A DNA stretch of 61,495 nt from Rhizobium chutanense (GCF_002531935.1 NZ_NWSV01000032.1:1-61495); one strand, 5' to 3'; counted from the first letter of the stretch, positions 9,125 through 17,908 are shown. Numbers and translations: made by a program. The notes: generated by a model not told the origin, from the sequence alone.

Positions 9125-9534
9125 ATTTGTTCCCGTGTCCAAAATCGTCCCATCCCGTCTTTGACATTGGCGACATCCTCGACGGTTCCCAGGAGCTCGA
9201 ACCGATAGAGATACGGCACCTGGCACTTCTTCGAAATGACATCGCCGGCAAGCCCGTAGGTCTCGCCGAAATTGCTGTTGCCCGCGGCGATCACGCCACG
9301 GATGTTGGAGCGGTTTTCCGCATCGTTGAGGAAGCGGACCACCTGCTTGGGCACGGCTCCCTTTACGATCCCAGGGCCGCCGTCGCCGCAATAGGTGGGC
9401 GAGATCAGCACATAGGGTTCGCGAACGTGGATGTCCTCAGCGCCAAGGGGAATGCGCGCCGCGCGCAGTCCGAGCTTGGCGACGAACCGATGGGTATTCT
9501 CGGATCGGCTGGAATAATAGACGATCAGCCCCAT
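9121..9534 (-). CDS. nrdI: Flavodoxin-like NrdI
   Basis: FMN protein (137 aa) that supplies the oxidant for assembly of the NrdF dimanganese-tyrosyl radical. It starts GLIVYYSSRSENTHRFV, the FMN-phosphate loop, and carries ISPTYCGDGG and the GNSNFGETYGLAGD region typical of NrdI. It lies between nrdH (13-bp gap) and nrdE (overlap). Full length, no oddities. Confidence 0.94.
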   Translation of the reverse strand: MGLIVYYSSRSENTHRFVAKLGLRAARIPLGAEDIHVREPYVLISPTYCGDGGPGIVKGAVPKQVVRFLNDAENRSNIRGVIAAGNSNFGETYGLAGDVISKKCQVPYLYRFELLGTVEDVANVKDGMGRFWTREQI

Positions 9535-9547
9535 CGCTCTTCTCAGG

Positions 9548-9772
9548 TCAGGAGAGCGCGCTGATCATGTCGGGACGGAAACCCGCCCAATGCCGGCTGC
9601 CGGCAACCACGACCGGAACCTGCATGTAGCCCATGCCGCGCACACGATTGAGCGCTTCGGCATCCTCGGAAATATCGACGATCTCATAGTCCACCCCCAG
9701 GCGATCCAGGGCGCGGTAGGTGGCGGTGCATTGGACGCAGGCCGGCTTGCTGTAAACGGTAACGCTCATCAT
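9548..9772 (-). CDS. nrdH: Glutaredoxin-like NrdH
   Basis: Thiol reductant for NrdE, 74 aa, with redox motif CVQC (residues 12-15 from the first Met) in the KPACVQCTATYRALD context and the C-terminal GFRPDMI motif that distinguishes NrdH from other glutaredoxins. Two consecutive ATG codons (9772 and 9769) are possible starts. It is the first gene of the operon and the one closest to the riboswitch. Confidence 0.93.
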   Translation of the reverse strand: MMSVTVYSKPACVQCTATYRALDRLGVDYEIVDISEDAEALNRVRGMGYMQVPVVVAGSRHWAGFRPDMISALS

Positions 9773-10044
9773 GTTCCTCGTGATGTCAATGAATTCAGGA
9801 CGCAGGACTGGGATCGGGCGCCGTGCGGCGTCCGGGGCAACGCTTGATAGTGATCTGACAAAGTCGGCGCTTTAAACGCCCGGCCGCATCCCTCGCAGGA
9901 GGGGCGCGGGCGGCGGCCTTGATGTTCTCGACATAACTTCAAACCCCAAAGTGCTCATGCGGACGTTCGGGGCAGCGCAACAGGCACGGATAGATTCCGT
10001 CTTCATGCACGCGACCTTCCGGACACCCCGCCCGTGGACATCTC

Positions 10045-10247
10045 GTTCAAGGCAGGTCTCCTGGCTTGCGGGTCGAAGCACCCCGCCCCAGCCTTCCCAA
10101 GGCGTCATGCCTCAGTGACCTGAAATCGGACAGATGCTCGCCGCTTACAGTTGCGGGGGCAGCTCCGGCCTTGCCTCACCCTCATGGCGAGACGCACCGA
10201 ATTCCCGTCTTAGCCCGCGATCCTGACGAATCGAAGGAACCTTGAAC
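10045..10247 (-). promoter_or_regulatory. Adenosylcobalamin (B12) riboswitch upstream of nrdHIEF
   Basis: On the minus strand the region begins with GTTCAAGG (10247-10240), carries a GAATTCGGTGCG-type segment, the core GCCCCCGCAACTGTAAGCGG, a GAAGGCTGGGGCGGGG arm, and the invariant B12 box GCCAGGAGACCTGCC (10065-10051). It ends CCTTGAAC (10052-10045), so both ends close the P1 stem. This is a full cobalamin riboswitch. The leader from its 3' end to the nrdH start is about 270 nt. Repression by coenzyme B12 of a B12-independent reductase is the expected logic. Confidence 0.95.
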
Positions 10248-10393
10248 ACTATATATAGTAGCCGAATCAAAAATCGCGTCAACGGGTGGTTTGCGCATCG
10301 CGTTGCGGCAGGTTTGAAATCGCTGCATTCCTGTGAAAAACATGGATAATAAAGGCTTAAACAAAACGAACTGTGGAGAAGGCCTGAACGACG

Positions 10394-10416
10394 AGAGCCG
10401 GCCTGTCGCCGGCTCT
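10394..10416. terminator. Strong hairpin, possible terminator
   Basis: AGAGCCGGC (10394-10402) pairs with GCCGGCTCT (10408-10416) across a 5-nt loop, and GCGGTTTT follows on the plus strand. It lies in the 220-bp interval between the riboswitch promoter region and the P-type ATPase 3' end, where I see no gene. The T-run favours plus-strand termination, but only minus-strand genes flank it, so its job is uncertain. Confidence 0.45.
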
Positions 10417-10468
10417 GCGGTTTTCGATTCCGGATCAGCCCGAATCGGCACTCCGAAGAGGAAAGGAT

Positions 10469-12730
10469 TTATCCCTCTACGCGAAGCAGCCTGAGCGCGT
10501 TGATCGTCACCAGCACGGTGGCGCCGGTATCGGCGAGAATCGCCGGCCAGAGCCCGGTAATGCCGGCGATCGTCGTCACCAGGAACACCGCCTTCAGCCC
10601 GAGCGCGATGGTGATATTCTGCAGGATGTTGCGCATCGTGCGTTTGGACAGTTCGATCATCCGCGCCACGTCACCGACGCGTCCATGCAGCACCGCGGCA
10701 TCCGCCGTCTCCAGCGCCACATCGGTGCCGCCGCCCATGGCGATGCCGATATCGGCAGCCGCCAGCGCCGGCGCATCGTTGATCCCGTCGCCGACCTTGG
10801 CGACGATGAAGCCCTGGCGTTTCAATTCGCCGACGACTTGCTGCTTGTCCTCCGGCATCATCTCGCCGCGCCAGTCGATGCCGAGCATGCCGGCAACCGC
10901 TGCCGCCGTCCGCTTGTTGTCGCCCGTCAGCATCATCGCCTTGACGCCGGCCGATTTCAGTGTGGAGAGCCCGGCCTGCGCATCCTCCCGCGGCTCGTCG
11001 CGCATGGCGATCAGGCCGGCTGCAACACCATCGACGAGCAGCACCGACACGCTCTTGCCCTCGTCGTTCAGGTCAGTGATGCGTGCATCCTTTTCGCCGT
11101 CGAGTGCTCCGCGCTCGCGGGCAGCGGACGGCGACAGCAGATCCAGCGTCTCGCCGCCGGCCTTGCCGCTGACACCCTTGCCCGGCAGTGCTTCCAGCTC
11201 GAAGGCCGGCGGCACGGGGACGCCATCCGCCTTGGCGCGGTTGAGGATCGCCAGCGCTAGGGGATGGCTGGAACCCTGCTCCAGCACGGCCGCACGCGAC
11301 AGCACCTTCGCCTCGCTCAATCCGAAGCAAACGATATCCGTCACCTGAGGCTTGCCTTCCGTCAGCGTGCCTGTCTTGTCGAAGGCGACCATCGTCACCT
11401 TGCCGAGTGTTTCCAGGACGGCGCCGCCCTTCATCAGCAGCCCGCGCCGCGCACCCGCCGACAGCGAGGCGGCGATCGCCGCCGGCGTCGAGATGACGAG
11501 GGCGCAGGGGCAACCGATCAGCAGAATGGCAAGACCCTTGTAGATCCATTCACTCCACAAGCCGCCGAACAGCAGCGGCGGAACGGCCGCAACAAGTGCG
11601 GCGACCACCACCACGCCGGGCGTGTAATAACGCGAGAATCGATCGATGAAACGTTCCGTCGGCGCCTTGGATTCCTGCGCCTCCTCCACCAGCTTGACGA
11701 CGCGGGCGATGGTATTGTCGGCAGCCGCCGCCGTGACGCGAACTCTGAGAACCGCATCGCCATTCACCGTGCCGGCAAACACGACGGCATCGACGCCCTT
11801 GCGCACCGGCGTGCTTTCGCCCGTTACCGGCGCCTCGTCGATCGCGCTCTCGCCCGAGATAATGACGCCGTCGGCCGAGATGCGGTCGCCCGGGCGCACC
11901 ATGATGATGGCGCCGACGGCAAGGCTTTCCGCCGGCACTTCCCGCGTCTGGCCATTGTCTTCGAGCAGGGCATTCTTCGGCACCAGGGCCGTCAGCGACT
12001 GGATGCTGTCGCGCGCCTTGCCGGCCGCCACGCCCTCCAGCAGCTCGCCGACGAGGAACAGGAACACGACCGTTGCCGCCTCCTCGCCGGCATTGATGAT
12101 GACGGCGCCGACGGCGGCGATCGTCATCAGCATCTCGATCGAAAACGGCGTGCCGGAGAGAGCCGCCATGACGGCGCGCCGCGCGATCGGCACCAGCCCG
12201 ACCAGCATGGCGATGATGAAGGCATAGGATCCGATCGCCGGCACCAGATGGCCGATCGCATAGGCGGCAACGAGCGCTGCACCCGAGAGGATCGTCAGCC
12301 GGCCCTTCCGGCTCTGCCACCAGGGACCGGTCGTCGGCCCGTGGTCGTGTCCATGCAGACCTTCGATTTCCGTCTCGCCATGGTCATGATCGTGACCTGC
12401 GTGATCATGGCCGGTATGATCATGACCTTCGTGCTCGTGGTCATGGCCCGCATGATCGCCATGGTCGTGATGATCGTGGGAACCGTGGTCCCGTGCCGGC
12501 GCCGTGCTTCCGGTAAAAGGCGAGACCGAATAACCGAGCCCCGTCACCTTCTTCTCGATCGCCTTGAGATCGCTGCTGCCGTCATGACGGATGGTCATCG
12601 TGCCAGCTATCACCGAGACGGAAACGTCGGCGACACCGGCCACACGTCTCACCGCCGTATCGATCTTGGTCGCACAGGAGGCACAATCCATGCCGCCGAC
12701 CCGGTATCGTGTCTCGCTCGTCTCAGCCAT
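10469..12730 (-). CDS. zntA: Zn/Cd/Pb-transporting P1B-type ATPase with His-rich linker
   Basis: Heavy-metal exporter, 753 aa from ATG 12730. Domains in order: a heavy-metal-associated domain with MDCASC (residues 14-19); a His/Asp-rich linker at about residues 82-130 with repeated HDH units; membrane helices with the metal-site motif CPC (GCPCALVIS); the phosphorylation motif DKTGTLTEG; and the hinge GDGINDAPAL. CPC plus His-rich linker indicates divalent Zn/Cd/Pb rather than Cu, though Co cannot be excluded. The divergent MerR gene and shared dyad promoter indicate metal induction. Confidence 0.9.
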   Translation of the reverse strand: MAETSETRYRVGGMDCASCATKIDTAVRRVAGVADVSVSVIAGTMTIRHDGSSDLKAIEKKVTGLGYSVSPFTGSTAPARDHGSHDHHDHGDHAGHDHEHEGHDHTGHDHAGHDHDHGETEIEGLHGHDHGPTTGPWWQSRKGRLTILSGAALVAAYAIGHLVPAIGSYAFIIAMLVGLVPIARRAVMAALSGTPFSIEMLMTIAAVGAVIINAGEEAATVVFLFLVGELLEGVAAGKARDSIQSLTALVPKNALLEDNGQTREVPAESLAVGAIIMVRPGDRISADGVIISGESAIDEAPVTGESTPVRKGVDAVVFAGTVNGDAVLRVRVTAAAADNTIARVVKLVEEAQESKAPTERFIDRFSRYYTPGVVVVAALVAAVPPLLFGGLWSEWIYKGLAILLIGCPCALVISTPAAIAASLSAGARRGLLMKGGAVLETLGKVTMVAFDKTGTLTEGKPQVTDIVCFGLSEAKVLSRAAVLEQGSSHPLALAILNRAKADGVPVPPAFELEALPGKGVSGKAGGETLDLLSPSAARERGALDGEKDARITDLNDEGKSVSVLLVDGVAAGLIAMRDEPREDAQAGLSTLKSAGVKAMMLTGDNKRTAAAVAGMLGIDWRGEMMPEDKQQVVGELKRQGFIVAKVGDGINDAPALAAADIGIAMGGGTDVALETADAAVLHGRVGDVARMIELSKRTMRNILQNITIALGLKAVFLVTTIAGITGLWPAILADTGATVLVTINALRLLRVEG

Positions 12731-12766
12731 GATCCGCTTCCTTGTCAAACAGAAGCATCCCTCCTA

Positions 12767-12788
12767 CATCCTCTAGCGACTAGAGATG
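12767..12788 (-). promoter_or_regulatory. MerR-type operator-promoter
   Basis: The dyad CATCCTCTAG-CGA-CTAGAGATG (12767-12788) lies between the divergent ATPase and MerR genes. On the minus strand it is preceded by TTGCAT as a -35 candidate, giving the long spacer occupied by the dyad that MerR-family activators untwist. The ATPase ATG is about 25 nt beyond the expected start site. Confidence 0.8.
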
Positions 12789-12801
12789 CAAGAGGAAAAT
12801 C

Positions 12802-13224
12802 ATGAAAAAAATCACCATTGGTGAAGCGGCGCGGCGGAGCGGCGTCAAAGTGCCGACGGTGCGTTATTACGAGAGCATCGGCCTGCTTGCCGCGCCGAGC
12901 CGTAGCGACGGCAACCAGCGCTCCTTCGAGCCCGCCGATATCAACCGCCTTGCCTTCATCCGCCATGCCCGCGAACTCGGCTTCGAGATCGAGGCGATCC
13001 GCACGCTGCTCACCCTGCAGGATGACCCGCACCAGTCCTGCGCCTCGGCTGATGCCATCGCCAAGGCCCGCCTCGTCGAGGTCGAGCAGCGCATCCGCAG
13101 CCTGATGGCGCTGAAGGCCGAACTGGAAACCATGGTGGAAGGCTGCGGCCACGGCCGCGTCGACCAATGCCGCGTCATCGAAGTTCTCGCCGACCACGGC
13201 CAGTGCACGCATCCGCACCACTGA
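12802..13224 (+). CDS. MerR-family heavy-metal-responsive regulator (ZntR/CadR-like)
   Basis: Metal-sensing activator, 140 aa. The N terminus (ITIGEAARRSGVKVPTVRYYESIGLL) is the MerR winged helix. A cysteine at the start of the dimerisation helix (HQSCASADAI) and a C-terminal metal loop with Cys and His (CGHG...QCRV...GQCTHPHH) resemble ZntR/CadR/PbrR. It is divergent from the P-type ATPase with a 71-bp shared promoter. The RBS AGAGGAAAATC is immediately upstream of ATG 12802. Confidence 0.88.
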   Translation: MKKITIGEAARRSGVKVPTVRYYESIGLLAAPSRSDGNQRSFEPADINRLAFIRHARELGFEIEAIRTLLTLQDDPHQSCASADAIAKARLVEVEQRIRSLMALKAELETMVEGCGHGRVDQCRVIEVLADHGQCTHPHH

Positions 13225-13293
13225 TCCCTGCTCTTGCAGACGATCCGCGCCCGCGCCAAAACTGCCTGCAGAAAGAATCGGGCGAAGACGTTA

Positions 13294-14502
13294 ATGAACC
13301 AAAAGCAGATTGCCATCATCGGCGGCGGCCCGGCGGGCCTTGCGGCCGCCGAACTGCTTTCGCTCTCCGGCCACGCGGTAACGGTTTACGACGCCATGCC
13401 CACCTTCGCCCGCAAGTTTCTGCTGGCCGGCAAGTCGGGTCTGAACATCACCCATTCCGAGGATTATATCAGCTTCGCCACGCGCTTCGGCTCCGCCGCC
13501 AGTCGGCTGCGCCCGGCTCTCGATGCCTTTACCCCTGACGATGTCAGGGATTGGGCAGCAGGGCTCGGGACGGAAACTTTCGTCGGCTCGTCCGGCCGGG
13601 TTTTTCCGAAGGTGATGAAAGCCTCTCCCTTGCTGCGCGCCTGGCTCAGGCGATTGGAGGCGCAGGGCGCCACGCTGCGCAGCCGCCACCGCTGGATCGG
13701 TTTTGCCGACGACGGCTTTGTTTTCGAAACGCCCGAAGGACGCAGCATCGTCCATTGCGACGCCGCCCTGCTGGCGCTCGGCGGCGCAAGCTGGCCGCGC
13801 CTCGGCTCCGATGCAAGCTGGCTGCCCTGGCTCGCGGAGAAGGGGGTCGAGATCGATGCCTTCCGGCCTGCCAATTGCGGCTTCGTCGTCGGCTGGAGCC
13901 AAAACTTCGCCGAGCGTTTCGCCGGCGAGCCGGTGAAGTCGGTCACCGCCACATCCGAGGCCAGCACCCTTCCCGGCGAATTCGTCATCACCGCAAGCGG
14001 CGTCGAGGGCAGCCTGGTCTATGCCCATGCGGCGAGCCTCCGCGACCAACTGCTCAGCCGTGGCAGCGCTATCCTCACGCTCGACCTCGCCCCCGGCCGG
14101 ACGATCGAAAGGCTGGCTCGCGACCTCGAGCGGCAGGACGCCAAATCGAGCTTTTCGAACCGCCTGCGCAAGGGCGCCGGCCTCGATGGCGTCAAGGCGG
14201 CGTTGCTGCGCGAACGCGCTGCCGAGCGCGACCGGACAGATCCGCAACGTCTCGCCGGGCTGATCAAGGCCCTGCCGATCCCGGTTCGCCAAACCCGGCC
14301 GATCGCCGAAGTGATCTCTTCGGCCGGCGGCGTCCGCTGGGACGGCATCGACGAAGGCTATATGCTGAAAGCGCTGCCGGGCACCTTCGTCGCCGGCGAG
14401 ATGCTCGACTGGGAGGCGCCGACCGGCGGCTATCTCCTCACCGCCTGCCTGGCGACCGGCCGGGCAGCCGCGCGCGGCATCGAGGCCTGGTTGTTGCGAT
14501 AG
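13294..14502 (+). CDS. FAD-dependent flavoprotein, HI0933/BaiN-like (TIGR03862 type)
   Basis: Probable FAD-dependent oxidoreductase, 402 aa from ATG 13294. An N-terminal Rossmann GGGPAGLAAAELL binds FAD, AGKSGLNITHSE is the second conserved loop of this family, and a C-terminal GGYLLTACLATGRAAA segment closes the FAD site. The family is broad and its physiological substrate is not established. It follows merR by about 70 bp in the same direction and could be read with it, but no functional link to metal efflux is known. An in-frame ATG 20 codons upstream is less likely. Confidence 0.85.
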   Translation: MNQKQIAIIGGGPAGLAAAELLSLSGHAVTVYDAMPTFARKFLLAGKSGLNITHSEDYISFATRFGSAASRLRPALDAFTPDDVRDWAAGLGTETFVGSSGRVFPKVMKASPLLRAWLRRLEAQGATLRSRHRWIGFADDGFVFETPEGRSIVHCDAALLALGGASWPRLGSDASWLPWLAEKGVEIDAFRPANCGFVVGWSQNFAERFAGEPVKSVTATSEASTLPGEFVITASGVEGSLVYAHAASLRDQLLSRGSAILTLDLAPGRTIERLARDLERQDAKSSFSNRLRKGAGLDGVKAALLRERAAERDRTDPQRLAGLIKALPIPVRQTRPIAEVISSAGGVRWDGIDEGYMLKALPGTFVAGEMLDWEAPTGGYLLTACLATGRAAARGIEAWLLR

Positions 14503-14686
14503 GTGCTCATGAGCTCAAACCGGATCTAGATCAATGAAGCGGAGCGCGATGTGGTGCGAAGATCGCTCACACTCTTCAGCATCATGCCCTGATGGCCCAG
14601 CGTGAGAGGAGCGGCCGCCGCAGTGTGCAATTTGCAAACCGGTCTCTTTTCCATCAGACTATGCTGAAGTTCCGTGGGAGGAGCCG

Positions 14687-15646
14687 ATGCACGAACACTC
14701 AGCACATGCCGAGCACGTCTACACGTCTGCCCAGCGCGATTCCGCCGCGGCCAGTTCTCCGGTTGTCGCCTCATGGCGGCGATGCATGACTATGCACCAG
14801 CTCGCGCCCGAGGACGCGAGGGCGCCGTTGCGATTGACCGAGCAGGAATTCCAGAGCGCGCGCGAGCAGTCCGAACAGCTGATCGCCAGCGCGACGGAAG
14901 AGCTCGACCGTCTCTTTACCACAGTCGGCAAGGCCGGCTGCTGCCTGCTTCTGACCGACAAGAACGGCATCGCCCTGGAGCGCCGTGGGGCCGCCGGCGA
15001 CGACAAGCAATTCCGCGAACTCGGCCTCTGGACCGGCTCGGTCTGGACCGAGGCGAGCATCGGCACCAACGGCATCGGCACCGCCCTTGCCGACGAGCGC
15101 GCCGTCGCCATCTTCCGCGACCAGCATTTCTTCTGCTCGAATACCAGCCTCAGCTGCACCACGGCGCCGATCCGCGATCATCGTGGCCGGCTGGCCGCAG
15201 CCCTCGACATCTCCACCTGCCGCGACGACGTCAACGAGATGACGCTGGCGATCCTGACGCAGACCGTGCGCGATGCGGCGATGCGCATTGAGCTCAACCT
15301 CTTCCGCTCGGCCTTTACAGGCGCCCGTTTCCTGATGGTCCCGGCCGGCGCCAACTCCGCCGCCGCCCTGCTGGCCGTCGACCGGCACGACCTCGTGCTC
15401 GGCGCCACCCGCGCCGCCCGCATCGCACTGCAGCTCGACGACAAGCGCATCGCCGCCGGCATCCCGGCCGCCGATGCCCTGCACGAGGCCGTCGTTTCCC
15501 AGGAAGATGAGATCGTCGAGGCGGAAAAGGCGGCCTTGCTGCGGGCATTGTCGCGCGTCGGCGGCAACGTCTCGAAGGCGGCGATCGCGCTCGGCATCAG
15601 CCGCGCCACCCTGCACCGGAAGATGAAGAAGCTCGATCTCCACTGA
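14687..15646 (+). CDS. AcoR-like GAF/Fis-HTH regulator lacking the AAA+ domain
   Basis: Transcription factor of 319 aa. Residues ~50-205 are a GAF sensor typical of AcoR (IGTNGIGTALADERAVAIFRD). They are followed by a linker and a C-terminal Fis-type helix-turn-helix (GGNVSKAAIALGISRATLHRKMKKL, residues ~293-317). The central AAA+ sigma-54 activation domain of AcoR (about 230 aa) is missing without a frameshift, so it cannot act as a normal enhancer-binding protein. It lies directly upstream of an aldehyde dehydrogenase; a perfect 18-bp inverted repeat between them is a probable target. Confidence 0.85.
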   Translation: MHEHSAHAEHVYTSAQRDSAAASSPVVASWRRCMTMHQLAPEDARAPLRLTEQEFQSAREQSEQLIASATEELDRLFTTVGKAGCCLLLTDKNGIALERRGAAGDDKQFRELGLWTGSVWTEASIGTNGIGTALADERAVAIFRDQHFFCSNTSLSCTTAPIRDHRGRLAAALDISTCRDDVNEMTLAILTQTVRDAAMRIELNLFRSAFTGARFLMVPAGANSAAALLAVDRHDLVLGATRAARIALQLDDKRIAAGIPAADALHEAVVSQEDEIVEAEKAALLRALSRVGGNVSKAAIALGISRATLHRKMKKLDLH

Positions 15647-15689
15647 TCGGGCGAAAGGTTCCGCTGCTGCGGCAATCGTGAGCCCCTGC

Positions 15690-15707
15690 TGTCGCAGGTC
15701 TGCGACA
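15690..15707. promoter_or_regulatory. Inverted-repeat operator upstream of the aldehyde dehydrogenase
   Basis: TGTCGCA-GGTC-TGCGACA: perfect 7-bp arms with a 4-bp spacer, about 105 bp upstream of the dehydrogenase ATG and 45 bp after the GAF/Fis regulator gene. Fis-type helix-turn-helix proteins of the AcoR family bind such symmetric sites. No clear GG-N10-GC sigma-54 promoter follows, consistent with the regulator lacking AAA+. Confidence 0.65.
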
Positions 15708-15812
15708 GTGTGCACTGCGGTATCGAAGACCTCCCCTGTTCCCTTCGGCAAAACACGCCCATTTTCCTTCCACTGGTTCGTTTGGGAACCTGGATCATCA
15801 TGGGAGGATGAC

Positions 15813-17321
15813 ATGCTTCATCAGAAAATCGTCGAGTCGCCGTTCAAGCTGAAATACGGCAACTATATCGGCGGCGAGTGGCGCGAGCCGGTCGAGGGCA
15901 AATATTTCGAAAACCTCACCCCCGTTACCGGCGGGAAGCTCTGCGACATTCCCCGCTCCAATGAAAAGGACATCAATCTCGCCCTCGATGCCGCCCATGC
16001 GGCCAAGGAAAAATGGGGCCGCACGTCAGCCGCCGAGCGCTCCAATATCCTGATGAAGATCGCCCAGCGTATGGAAGACAAGCTGGAATTGCTCGCCCAG
16101 GCCGAGACCTGGGACAACGGCAAGCCGATCCGCGAGACCATGGCGGCCGACATTCCGCTGGCGATCGACCACTTCCGCTACTTCGCCTCCTGCATCCGCG
16201 CCCAGGAGGGTTCGATCGGCGAGATCGATCATGACACCATCGCCTATCACTTCCACGAGCCGCTCGGCGTCGTCGGCCAGATCATTCCGTGGAACTTCCC
16301 CATATTGATGGCCACCTGGAAGCTGGCGCCGGCACTTGCCGCCGGCAACTGCGTCGTGCTGAAGCCGGCCGAGCAGACCCCTGCCTCGATCCTGCTCTGG
16401 GCCGAGCTGGTCGGCGATCTCCTGCCGCCCGGCGTGCTCAACATCGTCAACGGCTTCGGCATCGAGGCCGGCAAGCCGCTGGCAACCAGCCCGCGCATCG
16501 CCAAGATCGCCTTTACCGGCGAGACGACGACCGGGCGGCTGATCATGCAATATGCCAGCCAGAACCTCATTCCGGTGACCCTGGAATTGGGTGGCAAGTC
16601 GCCGAACATCTTCTTCGCCGACGTGATGGCCGAGGATGACGATTTCCTCGACAAGGCGCTCGAAGGCTTTGCAATGTTTGCCTTGAACCAGGGCGAAGTC
16701 TGCACCTGCCCGAGCCGCGCCCTCGTCCAGGAATCGATCTACGACCGCTTCATGGAAAAGGCCGTCAAACGCGTCGAGGCGATCAAGCAAGGCAACCCGC
16801 TCGACAGCGCGACGATGATCGGCGCCCAGGCCTCGACCGAACAGCTGGAAAAGATCCTCGCCTATCTCGACATCGGCAAGCAGGAAGGCGCCGAGGTCCT
16901 GGCCGGCGGCACGCGCAACGATCTCGGCGGCGAACTGGCGAACGGCTATTACGTCAAGCCGACGATCTTCAAGGGCCACAACAAGATGCGTGTGTTCCAG
17001 GAGGAGATTTTCGGGCCTGTTGTCTCGGTCACGACCTTCAAGGACGAGAAGGAAGCGCTCGAAATCGCCAACGACACGCTCTATGGCCTCGGCGCCGGCG
17101 TCTGGAGCCGCGACGCCAACCGCTGCTATCGTTTCGGCCGCGAGATCCAGGCCGGCCGCGTCTGGACCAACTGCTACCACGCCTATCCCGCCCATGCCGC
17201 CTTCGGCGGCTACAAACAGTCCGGCATCGGCCGCGAAACCCACAAGATGATGCTCGATCATTACCAGCAGACCAAGAACATGCTGGTGAGCTACAGCCCG
17301 AAGGCGCTCGGCTTCTTCTGA
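15813..17321 (+). CDS. NAD-dependent aldehyde dehydrogenase (acetaldehyde dehydrogenase, ExaC/AldB-like)
   Basis: Oxidises a short aldehyde, probably acetaldehyde, to the acid. 502 aa from ATG 15813 (GGAGGATGAC upstream). The cofactor region IPWNFPILMATWKLAPALAAG, the general-base Glu in TLELGGKSPNIFF and the nucleophile Cys in NQGEVCTCPSR are all visible. The C-terminal YHAYPAHAAFGGYKQSG is typical of the ExaC/AldB branch. A DUF779 gene follows, an association usual for acetaldehyde dehydrogenases. The regulator upstream is AcoR-like, fitting acetoin, alcohol or aldehyde metabolism. Confidence 0.93.
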   Translation: MLHQKIVESPFKLKYGNYIGGEWREPVEGKYFENLTPVTGGKLCDIPRSNEKDINLALDAAHAAKEKWGRTSAAERSNILMKIAQRMEDKLELLAQAETWDNGKPIRETMAADIPLAIDHFRYFASCIRAQEGSIGEIDHDTIAYHFHEPLGVVGQIIPWNFPILMATWKLAPALAAGNCVVLKPAEQTPASILLWAELVGDLLPPGVLNIVNGFGIEAGKPLATSPRIAKIAFTGETTTGRLIMQYASQNLIPVTLELGGKSPNIFFADVMAEDDDFLDKALEGFAMFALNQGEVCTCPSRALVQESIYDRFMEKAVKRVEAIKQGNPLDSATMIGAQASTEQLEKILAYLDIGKQEGAEVLAGGTRNDLGGELANGYYVKPTIFKGHNKMRVFQEEIFGPVVSVTTFKDEKEALEIANDTLYGLGAGVWSRDANRCYRFGREIQAGRVWTNCYHAYPAHAAFGGYKQSGIGRETHKMMLDHYQQTKNMLVSYSPKALGFF

Positions 17322-17344
17322 GATGCAGCATGACGGAAGGGTCA

Positions 17345-17480
17345 AAACCCCTCCCCACAAGGGGGAGGGGCTAAGCTGTAGCACCGTCCCGCAAACCAAC
17401 AAGCCGCTGCATCTACTGCGCTCAAGAGTGAATACGGCGAGGACGGCACGTTAAACCCCTCCCCCTTGTGGGGAGGGGTT
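17345..17480. repeat. Intergenic element with inverted terminal palindromes
   Basis: AAACCCCTCCCCACAAGGGGGAGGGG (ending at 17370) and its reverse complement AAACCCCTCCCCCTTGTGGGGAGGGG (starting at 17453) flank about 80 bp of non-coding sequence. Each end is itself a hairpin. This is a small mobile-looking mosaic element sitting between the dehydrogenase and its DUF779 partner, similar in habit to the element at 6811-6951 but different in sequence. Confidence 0.7.
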
Positions 17481-17518
17481 TGGGGCGGGGTCTTTGCTCA
17501 AACTTCGGAGGAAGAACG

Positions 17519-17908
17519 ATGGAAACGACCGTCAACGGCGAACCGCGTGTGCTCGCGACCGATTCAGCGCTTGCCCTGATCACCGAGATCCGGCGCGACC
17601 ACCCCGACATCCTCTTCCACCAGTCCGGCGGCTGCTGCGACGGCTCCTCGCCGATGTGTTATCCCGCCAGTGAATTCATGGTCGGCGACAGCGACGTCAA
17701 ACTCGGCGAGATCGGCGGCGTACCGGTCTATATCAGCGCCAGCCAGTTCGAGGCATGGAAACATACCCAGCTGATCATCGATGTCGTGCCCGGCCGCGGC
17801 GGCATGTTCTCGCTCGATAACGGTCGCGAGAAACGCTTCCTCACCCGGTCCCGCCTCTTTGGCGGCGGCGAAGCCTGCGCCGTTTCTGATGTGACGTCCC
17901 GCGCATAG
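17519..17908 (+). CDS. DUF779 protein, acetaldehyde dehydrogenase partner
   Basis: Small protein of 129 aa from ATG 17519 (TTCGGAGGAAGAACG upstream). The conserved core LFHQSGGCCDGSSPMCYP with paired cysteines and C-terminal RFLTRSRLF identify DUF779 (AdhX-like). Members are encoded next to ExaC/AldB-type aldehyde dehydrogenases and are thought to assist them; the mechanism is unknown. The repeat element upstream separates it from its partner. Confidence 0.85.
   Translation: METTVNGEPRVLATDSALALITEIRRDHPDILFHQSGGCCDGSSPMCYPASEFMVGDSDVKLGEIGGVPVYISASQFEAWKHTQLIIDVVPGRGGMFSLDNGREKRFLTRSRLFGGGEACAVSDVTSRA

Noticed and set aside
7607..9208. 533-aa open frame opposite nrdE
   Set aside because: Shadow of a strongly conserved gene; no domain, signal or RBS.
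9872..10108. 78-aa frame in the nrd leader
   Set aside because: It is the cobalamin riboswitch region; the sequence is explained by RNA structure.
11264..12805. 513-aa open frame opposite the P-type ATPase
   Set aside because: Antisense shadow; the ATPase has every catalytic motif.
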